A DNA stretch of 6,895 nt from Sulfurospirillum sp. (GTDB lineage: Bacteria > Campylobacterota > Campylobacteria > Campylobacterales > QNZT01): NCBI GenBank assembly GCA_003978455.1, contig QNZT01000083.1, positions 1 to 6,895 on the forward strand, given 5' to 3'. The translations under genes were made by a program, and so were the position numbers. The notes under the pieces are model-generated. The model did not search any database. It saw nothing but the letters and a program-made list of their open reading frames with translations, and had not been told where the DNA came from. Below are positions 1-6,008 of this stretch, piece by piece. Every line of letters starts with the position of its first letter. Position 1 is the stretch's first letter.

Positions 1-177
1 GCGAAATACAAAAAGCTCAATCACCTTTACCAGGGTCGATACAACTGTACTCAGTGTCACGTACCGCAGGCAAATATCAAACCTGCTGTCAAAAACACAT
101 TTACACCTGATTATACGAGCGAATCTGATAAACATAAATCAGATTTGATTGACGTGATCAACGAGGGTGTCGAGTAG
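1..177 (+). CDS. napB: Periplasmic nitrate reductase small subunit NapB, diheme cytochrome c (C-terminal 58 residues, 5' end outside window)
   Basis: Frame 1 is open from the first base to TAG at 175-177. The fragment carries one CxxCH heme c motif (CTQCH, bases 46-60), preceded by a His a few residues upstream in NHLYQGRYN and followed by a hydrophilic tail. This fits the second heme site and short C-terminus of NapB, the periplasmic diheme cytochrome that passes electrons to NapA. NapF begins on the last base of this stop codon, so the two genes are in one operon and probably translationally coupled. In Campylobacterota, NapB usually lies just downstream of napA-napG-napH, so these should be just upstream. 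The first heme motif and signal peptide cannot be seen. The call relies as much on the following napF-napL-napD order as on the fragment itself. Confidence 0.88.
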   Translation, partial: AKYKKLNHLYQGRYNCTQCHVPQANIKPAVKNTFTPDYTSESDKHKSDLIDVINEGVE

Positions 178-707
178 TGGCGAGCCGACGTGATTTTCTG
201 ACGGCTTTCAGAAAGCCGCTGGAGCATGTCACACAGGAACGTCATGAAGAGATCGTACGTCCTCCGTACGGCAGAGATGAAGCCGCTTTTGTAACACTAT
301 GTACAACGTGCGAAGAGAAAAAGTGCGCTAGTGCGTGTGAAGAGCAGATCATCGTTATAGGTGCCGACGGAACACCTCTGCTCAACTTTTCCAAAAAAGG
401 GTGTACCTTCTGTGAAGCGTGTGCCGATGCCTGCGCACCGGATGTACTCAGTCTGGAAAACAGCCATACCGCAGAAACGATCAATGCACGTTTTATCATC
501 ACACCCGACGCATGTGTGGCACATAACGGCGTCATCTGTTTCGCATGCAAAGAGCCTTGTATCGATGATGCGATACTTTTCAACGGTATGTTCAATCCGG
601 TGATCGATATGGATCGATGTACCGGATGCGGCTACTGTTTCGGACGCTGTCCGACAAAAGCTATCACATATACTGGCATAGTTTTACCAAAACGTGAGGA
701 GATATAA
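177..707 (+). CDS. napF: NapF, cytoplasmic four-cluster ferredoxin-type protein of the Nap system
   Basis: This 176-residue protein has 16 Cys in four [4Fe-4S]-type sets: C42/45/50/54, C76/79/82/86, C113/121/124/128 and C148/151/154/158. The third set has the unusual C-x7-C-x2-C-x3-C spacing found in NapF proteins; the first has x4 between its second and third Cys, where E. coli NapF has x2. The N-terminus SRRDFLTAF is the short twin-Arg segment common in NapF. No hydrophobic stretch follows it, so it is not an export signal. NapF is known as a cytoplasmic Fe-S protein that helps assemble or mature NapA, and in organisms with NapGH it may also take part in electron transfer. The GTG start at 177 overlaps the napB stop by one base and has GAGGG at 163-167 upstream. 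The stop at 705-707 overlaps the next ATG by one base. Confidence 0.93.
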   Translation: MASRRDFLTAFRKPLEHVTQERHEEIVRPPYGRDEAAFVTLCTTCEEKKCASACEEQIIVIGADGTPLLNFSKKGCTFCEACADACAPDVLSLENSHTAETINARFIITPDACVAHNGVICFACKEPCIDDAILFNGMFNPVIDMDRCTGCGYCFGRCPTKAITYTGIVLPKREEI

Positions 708-1054
708 TGGGACTGGAAACAACTTATCCGAAATTGATGGCAAAAATCACCGATCCGGTCTATGAGATACGGGATCTGGTCGTCGTCGATGAAAATTATG
801 ATGATATCGACTCTGAAGAGTTAGATGTTTTTGAGCCTGATGAATACAACTTTCTGGTCTATGTGACACCCCGTGTACAGGAAGCAGTGGGTGAAAAAAA
901 TATGCAGCGCCTGATCCAGATGCTTGGTGCACATGAGAAGTTTGGGAACTTCTTTGCTCCGGAGATCGATATGTACGGTTTGCAGTCTGATATGGACGAA
1001 GAGGCGATCGCACATGAGATCGTTTCACTGATCGACAGGGAACTGGTTTGCTGA
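707..1054 (+). CDS. Uncharacterised acidic protein encoded between napF and napL
   Basis: I do not recognise this 115-residue protein. It is strongly acidic (27 Asp/Glu against 8 Lys/Arg), with an acidic cluster at residues 28-46 that includes the run DDIDSEELD. It has no signal peptide or membrane helix, and its only Cys is the last residue, so it is probably cytoplasmic and holds no metal cluster of its own. The second half (about 55-113) looks amphipathic helical. ATG at 707 overlaps the napF stop by one base and has GAGGAG at 696-701, five bases upstream; its end overlaps the napL start. It is therefore translated with nap products. The published Wolinella order napAGHBFLD has no gene here, so this is an accessory nap gene of unknown role. 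A chaperone or interaction partner of NapF or NapA is a guess from position only. Confidence 0.85.
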   Translation: MGLETTYPKLMAKITDPVYEIRDLVVVDENYDDIDSEELDVFEPDEYNFLVYVTPRVQEAVGEKNMQRLIQMLGAHEKFGNFFAPEIDMYGLQSDMDEEAIAHEIVSLIDRELVC

Positions 1055-2004
1055 AAATCGCCGTTGTGCTCTTTTGGGCAAGCATAGCACTTTTTGCGCA
1101 AAATATACTCTCGCCGGTACTTCAGATCGAGGTAAACGGTACAGCTAAAGATTTGACACTTCACAAGAACCATCTGGTGATCGGCACCGATACGGGGCGC
1201 CTTCAGGTGTATGACTATATATCCAAAAAGTTTGTCAAAGAGGTGAAGATACCCGATATCAAAGATTTTACAGGTGAGACAGTACCTGCGGCGGTATTCA
1301 GTGCCGACTATTGCGAAGGCAGATATCTTTTGCTCAGCGATAGCGGTGAGGGAGGGTACTCCAACCTATGGCTTCATGAAAACAATCAGACAACTCAGTT
1401 GATTTCCCCCAAAGACAAAAAGCCGCTGATCAAAGCGCGTTTTGTGGATAAAGATCATATCATGCTAAGTTATCTCAGCAACGAAGCGGCACTATACGAA
1501 ATCAGCAGCAAAAAAGAGCTCTACAGAGAACAGCTCACTCCTTCAAAATTTTCCGATTTTGCGCTCAACGAGGATCATACCAAAGCCGCTTTCGGTTGCG
1601 AAAGCGGGGTGATCTCAGTGATCGATGTCAAAAATGGAAAGCTGATCAAAAATCTTGAAGGTATCAACAAAGACAATGTCTACAAAGTCGATATCAAAAA
1701 GGATATCGTCGTCGGTGCCGGACAGGATCGGCGCGGATCGATCTACAATCTCAAAACCGGCAAAGGTGACTTTATACAGGGGAGTTTTCTCATCTATGCA
1801 ACTGCACTCAGCCCCGATGCGGACAACGTCGCCTTTTCTATGGATGAGCAAAACAATATATCTGTCTATAAAGTAGCGACCAAAGAGAAGATCGCAACAC
1901 TGCATGGACAAAAGAGCACGCTTAATGCGATCGTCTTTAAAGATGAAACAACCCTGTTTTCAGCAAGTGATGACAGTACAGTTCTCATGTGGAAATTAAA
2001 CTAA
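1048..2004 (+). CDS. napL: NapL, exported beta-propeller (WD40-like) accessory protein of Nap
   Basis: This 318-residue protein starts with a Sec-type signal peptide: Lys3, a hydrophobic core at residues 4-16 and a likely cleavage after ALFA at 17. The rest is a series of beta-strand-rich repeats ending in SASDDSTVLMWKLN, a recognisable WD40 blade. Earlier blades show the same pattern around residues 42-56 (GTDTGRLQVYD) and 182-194 (FGCESGVISVIDV). NapL is a periplasmic propeller protein found in Campylobacterota nap clusters, where it supports Nap function without being a redox subunit; its precise job is unresolved. Only two Cys (89 and 184) are present and no heme motif. The chosen start is TTG at 1048, because AGGGA at 1037-1041 lies six bases upstream and this start puts the signal peptide at the N-terminus. 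It overlaps the previous gene by seven bases. Confidence 0.87.
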   Translation: MLKIAVVLFWASIALFAQNILSPVLQIEVNGTAKDLTLHKNHLVIGTDTGRLQVYDYISKKFVKEVKIPDIKDFTGETVPAAVFSADYCEGRYLLLSDSGEGGYSNLWLHENNQTTQLISPKDKKPLIKARFVDKDHIMLSYLSNEAALYEISSKKELYREQLTPSKFSDFALNEDHTKAAFGCESGVISVIDVKNGKLIKNLEGINKDNVYKVDIKKDIVVGAGQDRRGSIYNLKTGKGDFIQGSFLIYATALSPDADNVAFSMDEQNNISVYKVATKEKIATLHGQKSTLNAIVFKDETTLFSASDDSTVLMWKLN

Positions 2005-2028
2005 ACTAAGACAAAAAAGGAAGAGAAG

Positions 2029-2376
2029 ATGAATATTTCAAGTATAGTGATTCAGTGTACGAAAGAGCATTTCGATGAAGTCAAAGAGTGGTGCGAAAAG
2101 AGCGATCTATGCGACTACCATTTCGGTGATCCTTCCATTGGGAAGATTATCGTTACGATCGAAGGTGAAGGTGTTTCAGAAGAGATAGCGAAACTGACAA
2201 AGATTCAGCAAAACCCCCATATCATCGCTGCGGATATGATGATGAGCTATCAGGAAGAGCTGGATGAAGAGATCAAAAAGCTCAATGCGGCGGATCCGGT
2301 ACCCGCTATGCTCAACGATGAGGATATCGATGTAACAGAGATCGTCTACAACGGTGACCTTAAACATAAATTTTAA
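2029..2376 (+). CDS. napD: NapD, chaperone for NapA signal peptide and maturation
   Basis: This 115-residue cytoplasmic protein has the NapD ferredoxin-like fold pattern: strand SSIVIQC at residues 4-10, helix about 12-26, strand GKIIVTIEG at 38-46, helix 49-58 and the strand HIIAADMMMSYQEE at 64-77. NapD binds the twin-arginine signal peptide of NapA and holds it back from export until the Mo-bis-MGD cofactor is inserted. The ATG at 2029 has AGGAAGAG upstream (2018-2025) and lies 24 bases after napL, the only gap among the nap genes seen here. The core ends near residue 80. An acidic, probably flexible tail of about 35 residues follows, making the protein longer than the E. coli protein of 87 residues. 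NapD is the last nap gene here. Confidence 0.92.
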   Translation: MNISSIVIQCTKEHFDEVKEWCEKSDLCDYHFGDPSIGKIIVTIEGEGVSEEIAKLTKIQQNPHIIAADMMMSYQEELDEEIKKLNAADPVPAMLNDEDIDVTEIVYNGDLKHKF

Positions 2377-2393
2377 TGCTCTAAAGCGTTCAT

Positions 2394-2424
2394 CCTACTC
2401 CTCCTCCCGGAGGAGAGTTATAGG
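2394..2424 (+). terminator. Hairpin after napD, possible weak terminator
   Basis: CTCCTC (2401-2406) pairs with GAGGAG (2410-2415) around a CCG loop. With base 2400 bulged, ACT (2397-2399) pairs with AGT (2416-2418), and CCTA/TAGG flank it at 2394-2397/2421-2424. It starts 18 bases after the napD stop. No T-run follows, so it does not look like a classic intrinsic terminator. It could act in processing or as a barrier to 3' decay, or be a Rho-assisted end. Confidence 0.35.
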
Positions 2425-2504
2425 TAAATTGCCTAAATGATAACCATCGCAAGCAGATACTGCCTAAAATTTAATCACAACCAAGTATAAAAAAGACCAT
2501 ATTA

Positions 2505-2518
2505 TTGATCCGTATCAA
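2505..2518. promoter_or_regulatory. FNR/CRP-family operator, TTGAT-N4-ATCAA
   Basis: TTGAT (2505-2509), CCGT, ATCAA (2514-2518) is a perfect match to the palindrome bound by FNR-like and NO-sensing DNR/NnrR-like regulators of the CRP/FNR family. Its centre is 2511.5. A class II activator site at -41.5 would give transcription start near 2553, with TAGTAT (2541-2546) as -10. The better hexamer TATAAT (2546-2551) would put the site near -46. The site is 63 bases upstream of the subunit II start codon, so it most likely controls the NO reductase-like operon. Which regulator binds cannot be read from the site. Confidence 0.75.
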
Positions 2519-2540
2519 CTGCTTTAAATTGTATATTTAA

Positions 2541-2576
2541 TAGTATATAATTATGGTAATTTTATACATTAGGAGG
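2541..2576 (+). promoter_or_regulatory. AT-rich -10 region and ribosome binding site of the heme-copper operon
   Basis: TATAAT is exact at 2546-2551, within an AT-only stretch that also contains TAGTAT at 2541-2546. Campylobacterota promoters usually depend on an extended AT-rich -10 and have weak -35 boxes, and I see no good -35 here; the FNR-type palindrome lies in that place. AGGAGG at 2571-2576, four bases before ATG 2581, is a strong Shine-Dalgarno site. The leader mRNA would be only about 25 bases. Confidence 0.55.
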
Positions 2577-2580
2577 CAAT

Positions 2581-3159
2581 ATGAGTTTCGATACGTCAGT
2601 AGAACTGCTGAGATTTCATAACGTTGCATATACGATTTATGCAATTATTATCATATCGGTTGTGGCGTGGTTCGGCTACAATCTGACAAGACCGGAGAAG
2701 GCGAAGCCGATCGTGAGAATACCGTTTTACGGTTATATCGCATTTCTGGTAGCGGGTGGTGTAGGACACCATATATTTACCTACAACACTATTCCGTGGG
2801 TATCCGAGGATATCATGAGACATGAGATCAAGCCGGACAAGACATTTGATATCGAAGTGGCGGATCATAAGTTCAAACTTCCGCAAGAGAAGATGAATAT
2901 CCACTATGGCGATAAAGTCTATTTCAATGTCAAAAGCCACGATCTTGTTTACGGATTTGGACTTTTCCGCCAGGACGGTACTATGATTTCACAAATGCAG
3001 GTCAATCCCGGAAGCAGAAATGATCTCTTATGGACATTTAACGAGTGTGGAGAGTTCGATATCATGTCAACCGAATACTCCGGACCTGAAGGCAATAACA
3101 TGAAGGTTAAAAAAGCGGTTATCGTAACCGGATGTGATGATAAAGGAGGTAAATCATGA
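2581..3159 (+). CDS. Cupredoxin-type subunit II of a heme-copper oxidoreductase (putative NO reductase), CuA ligands lost
   Basis: This 192-residue protein has two probable membrane helices (about 16-34 and 49-67) and then a periplasmic domain with the cytochrome oxidase subunit II pattern. The block SHDLVYGFGL (119-128) aligns with the family's SxDVxHSF, and EFDIMSTEYSGPEGNNM (158-174) with the CuA loop C-x-E-x-C-G-x-x-H-x-x-M. The ligands are replaced: the first His by Tyr124, the two Cys by Ser163 and Ser167, the second His by Gly171. Only Met174 and the structural Glu165 and Gly168 remain, so no CuA centre is expected. It has no CxxCH, so it is not a cytochrome c either. The role is probably structural, or electron entry by quinol or an external donor; that is inference. 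Its stop overlaps the catalytic subunit's ATG (ATGA). Cys156 and Cys185 sit elsewhere and do not rebuild the site. Confidence 0.8.
   Translation: MSFDTSVELLRFHNVAYTIYAIIIISVVAWFGYNLTRPEKAKPIVRIPFYGYIAFLVAGGVGHHIFTYNTIPWVSEDIMRHEIKPDKTFDIEVADHKFKLPQEKMNIHYGDKVYFNVKSHDLVYGFGLFRQDGTMISQMQVNPGSRNDLLWTFNECGEFDIMSTEYSGPEGNNMKVKKAVIVTGCDDKGGKS
3143..3150 (+). promoter_or_regulatory. Strong ribosome binding site for the catalytic subunit
   Basis: AAGGAGGT lies five bases before ATG 3156. It decides for that ATG over the in-frame ATG at 3165 and sits inside the end of the upstream gene, giving efficient coupled translation of both subunits. Confidence 0.75.
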
Positions 3160-4814
3160 GTATTATGACAGGGACAAATTTTGATCCAAAATCTTTGACG
3201 GCACTGCAAAAGGTGACACTGCGTGCAGTAGTGATGTCTTTTCTCTTTTACGGTCTTGCATCGATAGAAGGTACGCTGATGCGTGTGGCACTGGTCAATC
3301 CGAATATCCCTCCGATCGAGGGATCGCCTGAGCACTTCTTCTCCATCATGACGGTGCATCCTATCGTCGGTATTTTCGGATCTACTTATCAGCTGGTGTT
3401 TGCGGCGTTTATGTTTTTGATCCCGTATCTGACAAAAAAACCGCTTTACAGTGTAGGCATCGCCAATCTCGTCTGGATGCTGATTACGATTGGTACGGCT
3501 ATGGCATGGATTGCTGCTTTTATCTGGCACTATGCACCACTCTATACCCTTTACTGGCCGCTTCCGGCGGATGTCAATCAGTTCAGTACGGTCGGGGGTA
3601 TCGTCTTCATCGTCGGTATCGCACTGATCATGATCGGTACACTGGCATTTATCTACAACATCTACGCGACGATCTTTGCACGGGTGGGTGTACATGCCAA
3701 CAAAACAACCAAAGAGCTGCTGATCTCCGGTTTCGGTATCGATGGTATGATGAACCTTCTCTACAAACTGATGGGCAAACCGCCGTACTCCAAAGAGCCG
3801 GCACTATCACTCCCTGTTGTTGCGATATTTCGCGGTACGGTTGATACCTTTCTGGATGCGCTGGTTATCCTGGGTGCGGGTCTCCTTGTACTGGCTTATC
3901 TGCTGGCAGATGCCTCCGGAGCGACATGGGATGTCCATGCGATCGACGCACTGCTCTACAAAAACTTTTTCTGGTGGGGGCTTGACCTCGTTGCGGACGG
4001 TCTGGTACTGATCTACGTCGCCGGTACATGGTATCTTCTGGCAACGATCATCACCGGACAGAAACTCTTTATGGAAAATGTCGCCCGTGCTGCACTTTTG
4101 CTGGAACTTGTCGTTTCATGGATGGTATGGTCACACCACCTTCTGGGTGATCAGGGACAGCCTGAGATGATGAAACTGATCTCCGGTGAGATGGTGACTG
4201 CATTTGAGCTGCTCACTCAGGGACTGGCACTCTTTATCACACTGACGACGCTCTGGAAAGCGAGACCGCTCAAAATGACGATGGAACTCAAATACCTCCT
4301 CGCCGGTCTGGTCGGTTTCGGACTGGCAGTACCTGCGGCGATCATTCAGGCGGATATGGGTATGAACAGAATCCTGCACAACACACAGTGGATCATCGGT
4401 GCACACGTACACGTAGCACTGCTGGTAGGACTCTATATGACACTCTACAGTGCCGTCTATGTGCTCTGGCCGATGGTTACGAACAATACAAAGCTCTTCT
4501 CCATGAAGCTTGCAAACGCACACTACTGGCTGCATCTGATCGGCGGTATCGGTATGGGTGCATTTATGGGTATGGCCGGTCTTGAGGGTATGCTCAGACG
4601 ACACTTCTATATGGATGGCGAGTATCAGACTTTCATGATCCTTGCAGCAATCTGTGCGATCATGATGGTAACAGCCTGGGTACTTTTCATGATCAATATC
4701 GTGATGTCTGTCGGTATCAAAGGACTCATCGGTATCTTCCTGCCTGCTGAGGATGATACAGCGACTTACGGTATCGATCCACAGCCTGCTGTAGTGGTTT
4801 CCGCCAAAAAATAG
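3156..4814 (+). CDS. Heme-copper superfamily catalytic subunit, probable non-canonical nitric oxide reductase
   Basis: This 552-residue protein has about 12 membrane helices and the subunit I hallmarks. His68 (HPIVGIFG, helix II) is the low-spin heme ligand. His327-His328 (WSHHLLGD, helix VII) are two metal-B ligands. His417 and His419 (GAHVHVAL, helix X) bind the high-spin and low-spin hemes. The GMLRR pair (478-482) matches the heme-propionate GMPRR motif, and APLYTLYWPLP (127-137) the WTxYPPL loop. Helix VI reads FFWWGLDLVADGL (271-283): no GHPEV, and no His or Tyr at the active-site positions. Aligned without gaps to cNOR WVVHLWVEG, Asp277 replaces the third metal-B His and Asp281 replaces the FeB Glu. 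This argues against O2 reduction by the usual CuB-Tyr chemistry and for NO reduction to N2O at a carboxylate-containing metal site. It belongs outside cNOR/qNOR, among lesser-known NOR groups such as gNOR; the exact family is unproven. Confidence 0.82.
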   Translation: MSIMTGTNFDPKSLTALQKVTLRAVVMSFLFYGLASIEGTLMRVALVNPNIPPIEGSPEHFFSIMTVHPIVGIFGSTYQLVFAAFMFLIPYLTKKPLYSVGIANLVWMLITIGTAMAWIAAFIWHYAPLYTLYWPLPADVNQFSTVGGIVFIVGIALIMIGTLAFIYNIYATIFARVGVHANKTTKELLISGFGIDGMMNLLYKLMGKPPYSKEPALSLPVVAIFRGTVDTFLDALVILGAGLLVLAYLLADASGATWDVHAIDALLYKNFFWWGLDLVADGLVLIYVAGTWYLLATIITGQKLFMENVARAALLLELVVSWMVWSHHLLGDQGQPEMMKLISGEMVTAFELLTQGLALFITLTTLWKARPLKMTMELKYLLAGLVGFGLAVPAAIIQADMGMNRILHNTQWIIGAHVHVALLVGLYMTLYSAVYVLWPMVTNNTKLFSMKLANAHYWLHLIGGIGMGAFMGMAGLEGMLRRHFYMDGEYQTFMILAAICAIMMVTAWVLFMINIVMSVGIKGLIGIFLPAEDDTATYGIDPQPAVVVSAKK

Positions 4815-4822
4815 CCGATGCG

Positions 4823-4879
4823 GGGTCTTTGACCCTGTATCAGGTTTATTCGGATGCAGTACGCTGCATCGGGATAAAC
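4823..4879 (+). terminator. Tandem hairpins ending the heme-copper operon
   Basis: A small hairpin, GGGTC-TTT-GACCC (4823-4835), is followed by a strong one at 4844-4879. In the latter GTTTATTC pairs with GGATAAAC (one G-T pair), then one G/G mismatch, then GATGCAG pairs with CTGCATC around a TACG loop. The region starts 8 bases after the stop of the catalytic subunit. The tail (TTACTGCTACTATTTTATAT) is only moderately T-rich, so termination is likely but not textbook. Confidence 0.6.
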
Positions 4880-4903
4880 TTACTGCTACTATTTTATATC
4901 TAA

Positions 4904-4909
4904 AAGGTG
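4904..4909 (+). promoter_or_regulatory. Ribosome binding site that decides a TTG start
   Basis: AAGGTG is the only Shine-Dalgarno-like stretch near the next gene. It is six bases before TTG 4916. It overlaps the possible GTG start at 4907 and is too far (15 bases) from ATG 4925, so TTG 4916 is the best start. Confidence 0.5.
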
Positions 4910-4915
4910 TGTCAT

Positions 4916-5521
4916 TTGTTAAATATGCAAAGAGTGATAGACGAAATCCAGCACGTCGGGTTGTACAATCTGGTACTTCAGGATGTGCAAAAATACACAG
5001 GCAAAGAGTACCCGGACGCAGAAGAGGTTGCCCATGCCCTGAAAGAGAACCCCTCCATACTGCGTGACTATATGCAAACGACAGTCGAGTACAATCTCAG
5101 CAATATCCATCTCAGAGATATCGACATCGACAACCTGCCCGACCATTGCAGACAAAAAGCGAAGAAGATCAACGAAAACCTCTCCCTGCTGCGGGAGATA
5201 GAAAAATATACCCTCGATTTTGAACAGAGCTCCACGCTGGTACTGATCTTTTCAGTCGAGTTTTTCGTCCTCTTTTCGGTGCAGTATTTTATCGTCCTGA
5301 TGGATCTCAAAGCGTACCAGTGGTACATCTACGGTTTTTTCGCCCTCTCGATCCTCGCCGCATGGATCTATGCCCAAAAAGAGCGTAAAAAGTATGCCCG
5401 AAACAACGCGATATACGAAAAGAGGTATGAAGAGACACTTCAACTCATCAGAGATCTGGAAAAAGAGGGGTGTCTGAAAAAAGAGAGTCTCTACATAGAA
5501 GCGTCAGATGACCACATCTAA
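4916..5521 (+). CDS. Uncharacterised two-helix membrane protein
   Basis: I do not recognise this protein, about 201 residues long from TTG 4916 (204 from GTG 4907, 198 from ATG 4925). Positions here count from the GTG. Residues 7-105 are hydrophilic and probably helical, with ALKENPSILRDYM and KAKKINENLSLLREIEKYTL as amphipathic stretches. Two membrane helices follow at about 110-131 and 138-156, joined by the short loop MDLKAYQW. The charged segment QKERKKYARN next to the second helix suggests both ends face the cytoplasm. Residues 165-190 could form a coiled coil (EKRYEETLQLIRDLEKEG). No enzyme motif is visible. It heads a three-gene set and its last 14 bases overlap the next gene. A promoter is probable after the 4844-4879 hairpin; TATTTT at 4890-4895 is a possible -10, but no -35 is seen. 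Confidence 0.75.
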   Translation: MLNMQRVIDEIQHVGLYNLVLQDVQKYTGKEYPDAEEVAHALKENPSILRDYMQTTVEYNLSNIHLRDIDIDNLPDHCRQKAKKINENLSLLREIEKYTLDFEQSSTLVLIFSVEFFVLFSVQYFIVLMDLKAYQWYIYGFFALSILAAWIYAQKERKKYARNNAIYEKRYEETLQLIRDLEKEGCLKKESLYIEASDDHI

Positions 5522-6008
5522 ACAGGTGCAAGTCTCATGGAAATGGGACAGAGAAAATTTTGAAAAGTCATTTGAAGAGGCGTACACCTACCACTACAAA
5601 AACTCTGCCCGACGTTACATAGGGTGGCTCTTCATCGCGATGGCGCAGTTTGGCGTGGTCGCCGCGCTGAAAAAAGGTTCGGTCGCGTTGCTGCTCTTTT
5701 CGACGCTGCTGCTCCTCTACTGGTATGTGGTGAAAAAGTGGCTGCTTAAAAAACGGGCACTCAAAAGTTTTCAAAACGCTCCCCTGAGAGATCAGGTTAT
5801 CATGATGACCATAGACCGGGAGGGTATCCGTCAGGGAGACAAAGTACTCTCCTGGGATGAGATCGACGGTCTCGTACCACTGGAGGGCGGAGTGATGTTC
5901 TACCAGCAGGGCAGAGAGTTCTACATCCCCGCATCGGCATTTTCTTCTGTGGAAGAGATGAGCCGTTTTAAAAGTATCGCCAAAGAGAAAGGAAAACTCT
6001 ATGTTTAA
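5508..6008 (+). CDS. YcxB-like domain membrane protein
   Basis: This 166-residue protein has an N-terminal hydrophilic helix (about 13-36), two membrane helices (about 37-54 and 57-75), a basic stretch (KKWLLKKRALK) and a C-terminal soluble beta-rich domain. The C-terminal part follows the YcxB-like pattern: a strand with a DREGI turn (102-107), SWDEIDGLVPLEGGVMFY (115-132), a strand ending in EFYIPASAF (137-145) and a closing helix SSVEEMSRF (146-154). This architecture, two helices and then the small WxxI domain, is common in proteins annotated as YcxB-like, whose function is not known. The ATG at 5508 lies inside the upstream gene with a weak GAAG-type site before it, so expression probably depends on translational coupling. 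Its end overlaps the next gene by 8 bases. Confidence 0.78.
   Translation: MTTSKQVQVSWKWDRENFEKSFEEAYTYHYKNSARRYIGWLFIAMAQFGVVAALKKGSVALLLFSTLLLLYWYVVKKWLLKKRALKSFQNAPLRDQVIMMTIDREGIRQGDKVLSWDEIDGLVPLEGGVMFYQQGREFYIPASAFSSVEEMSRFKSIAKEKGKLYV

Noticed and set aside
177..230. Twin-arginine export signal on NapF (SRRDFL)
   Set aside because: No hydrophobic region or cleavage site follows the Arg pair; NapF proteins commonly carry this segment and stay in the cytoplasm.
2429..2469. Short direct repeat TGCCTAAA at 2430-2437 and 2461-2468 as an operator pair
   Set aside because: Eight AT-rich bases repeated twice in an AT-rich leader is close to chance, and the spacing fits no known regulator.
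3067..3102. Functional CuA copper site in the subunit II-like protein
   Set aside because: The loop aligns, but both Cys and the His are replaced by Ser, Ser and Gly.
2949..3695. 248-codon open frame on the - strand across the reductase operon
   Set aside because: The peptide is rich in Cys, His, Arg and Asp with no domain pattern, typical of antisense shadow frames, and it lies opposite two well supported genes.
3156..4814. Ordinary terminal cytochrome c oxidase or cbb3 oxidase
   Set aside because: Helix VI lacks the metal-B His and any active-site Tyr, subunit II lacks CuA, and no cytochrome c subunit accompanies it.
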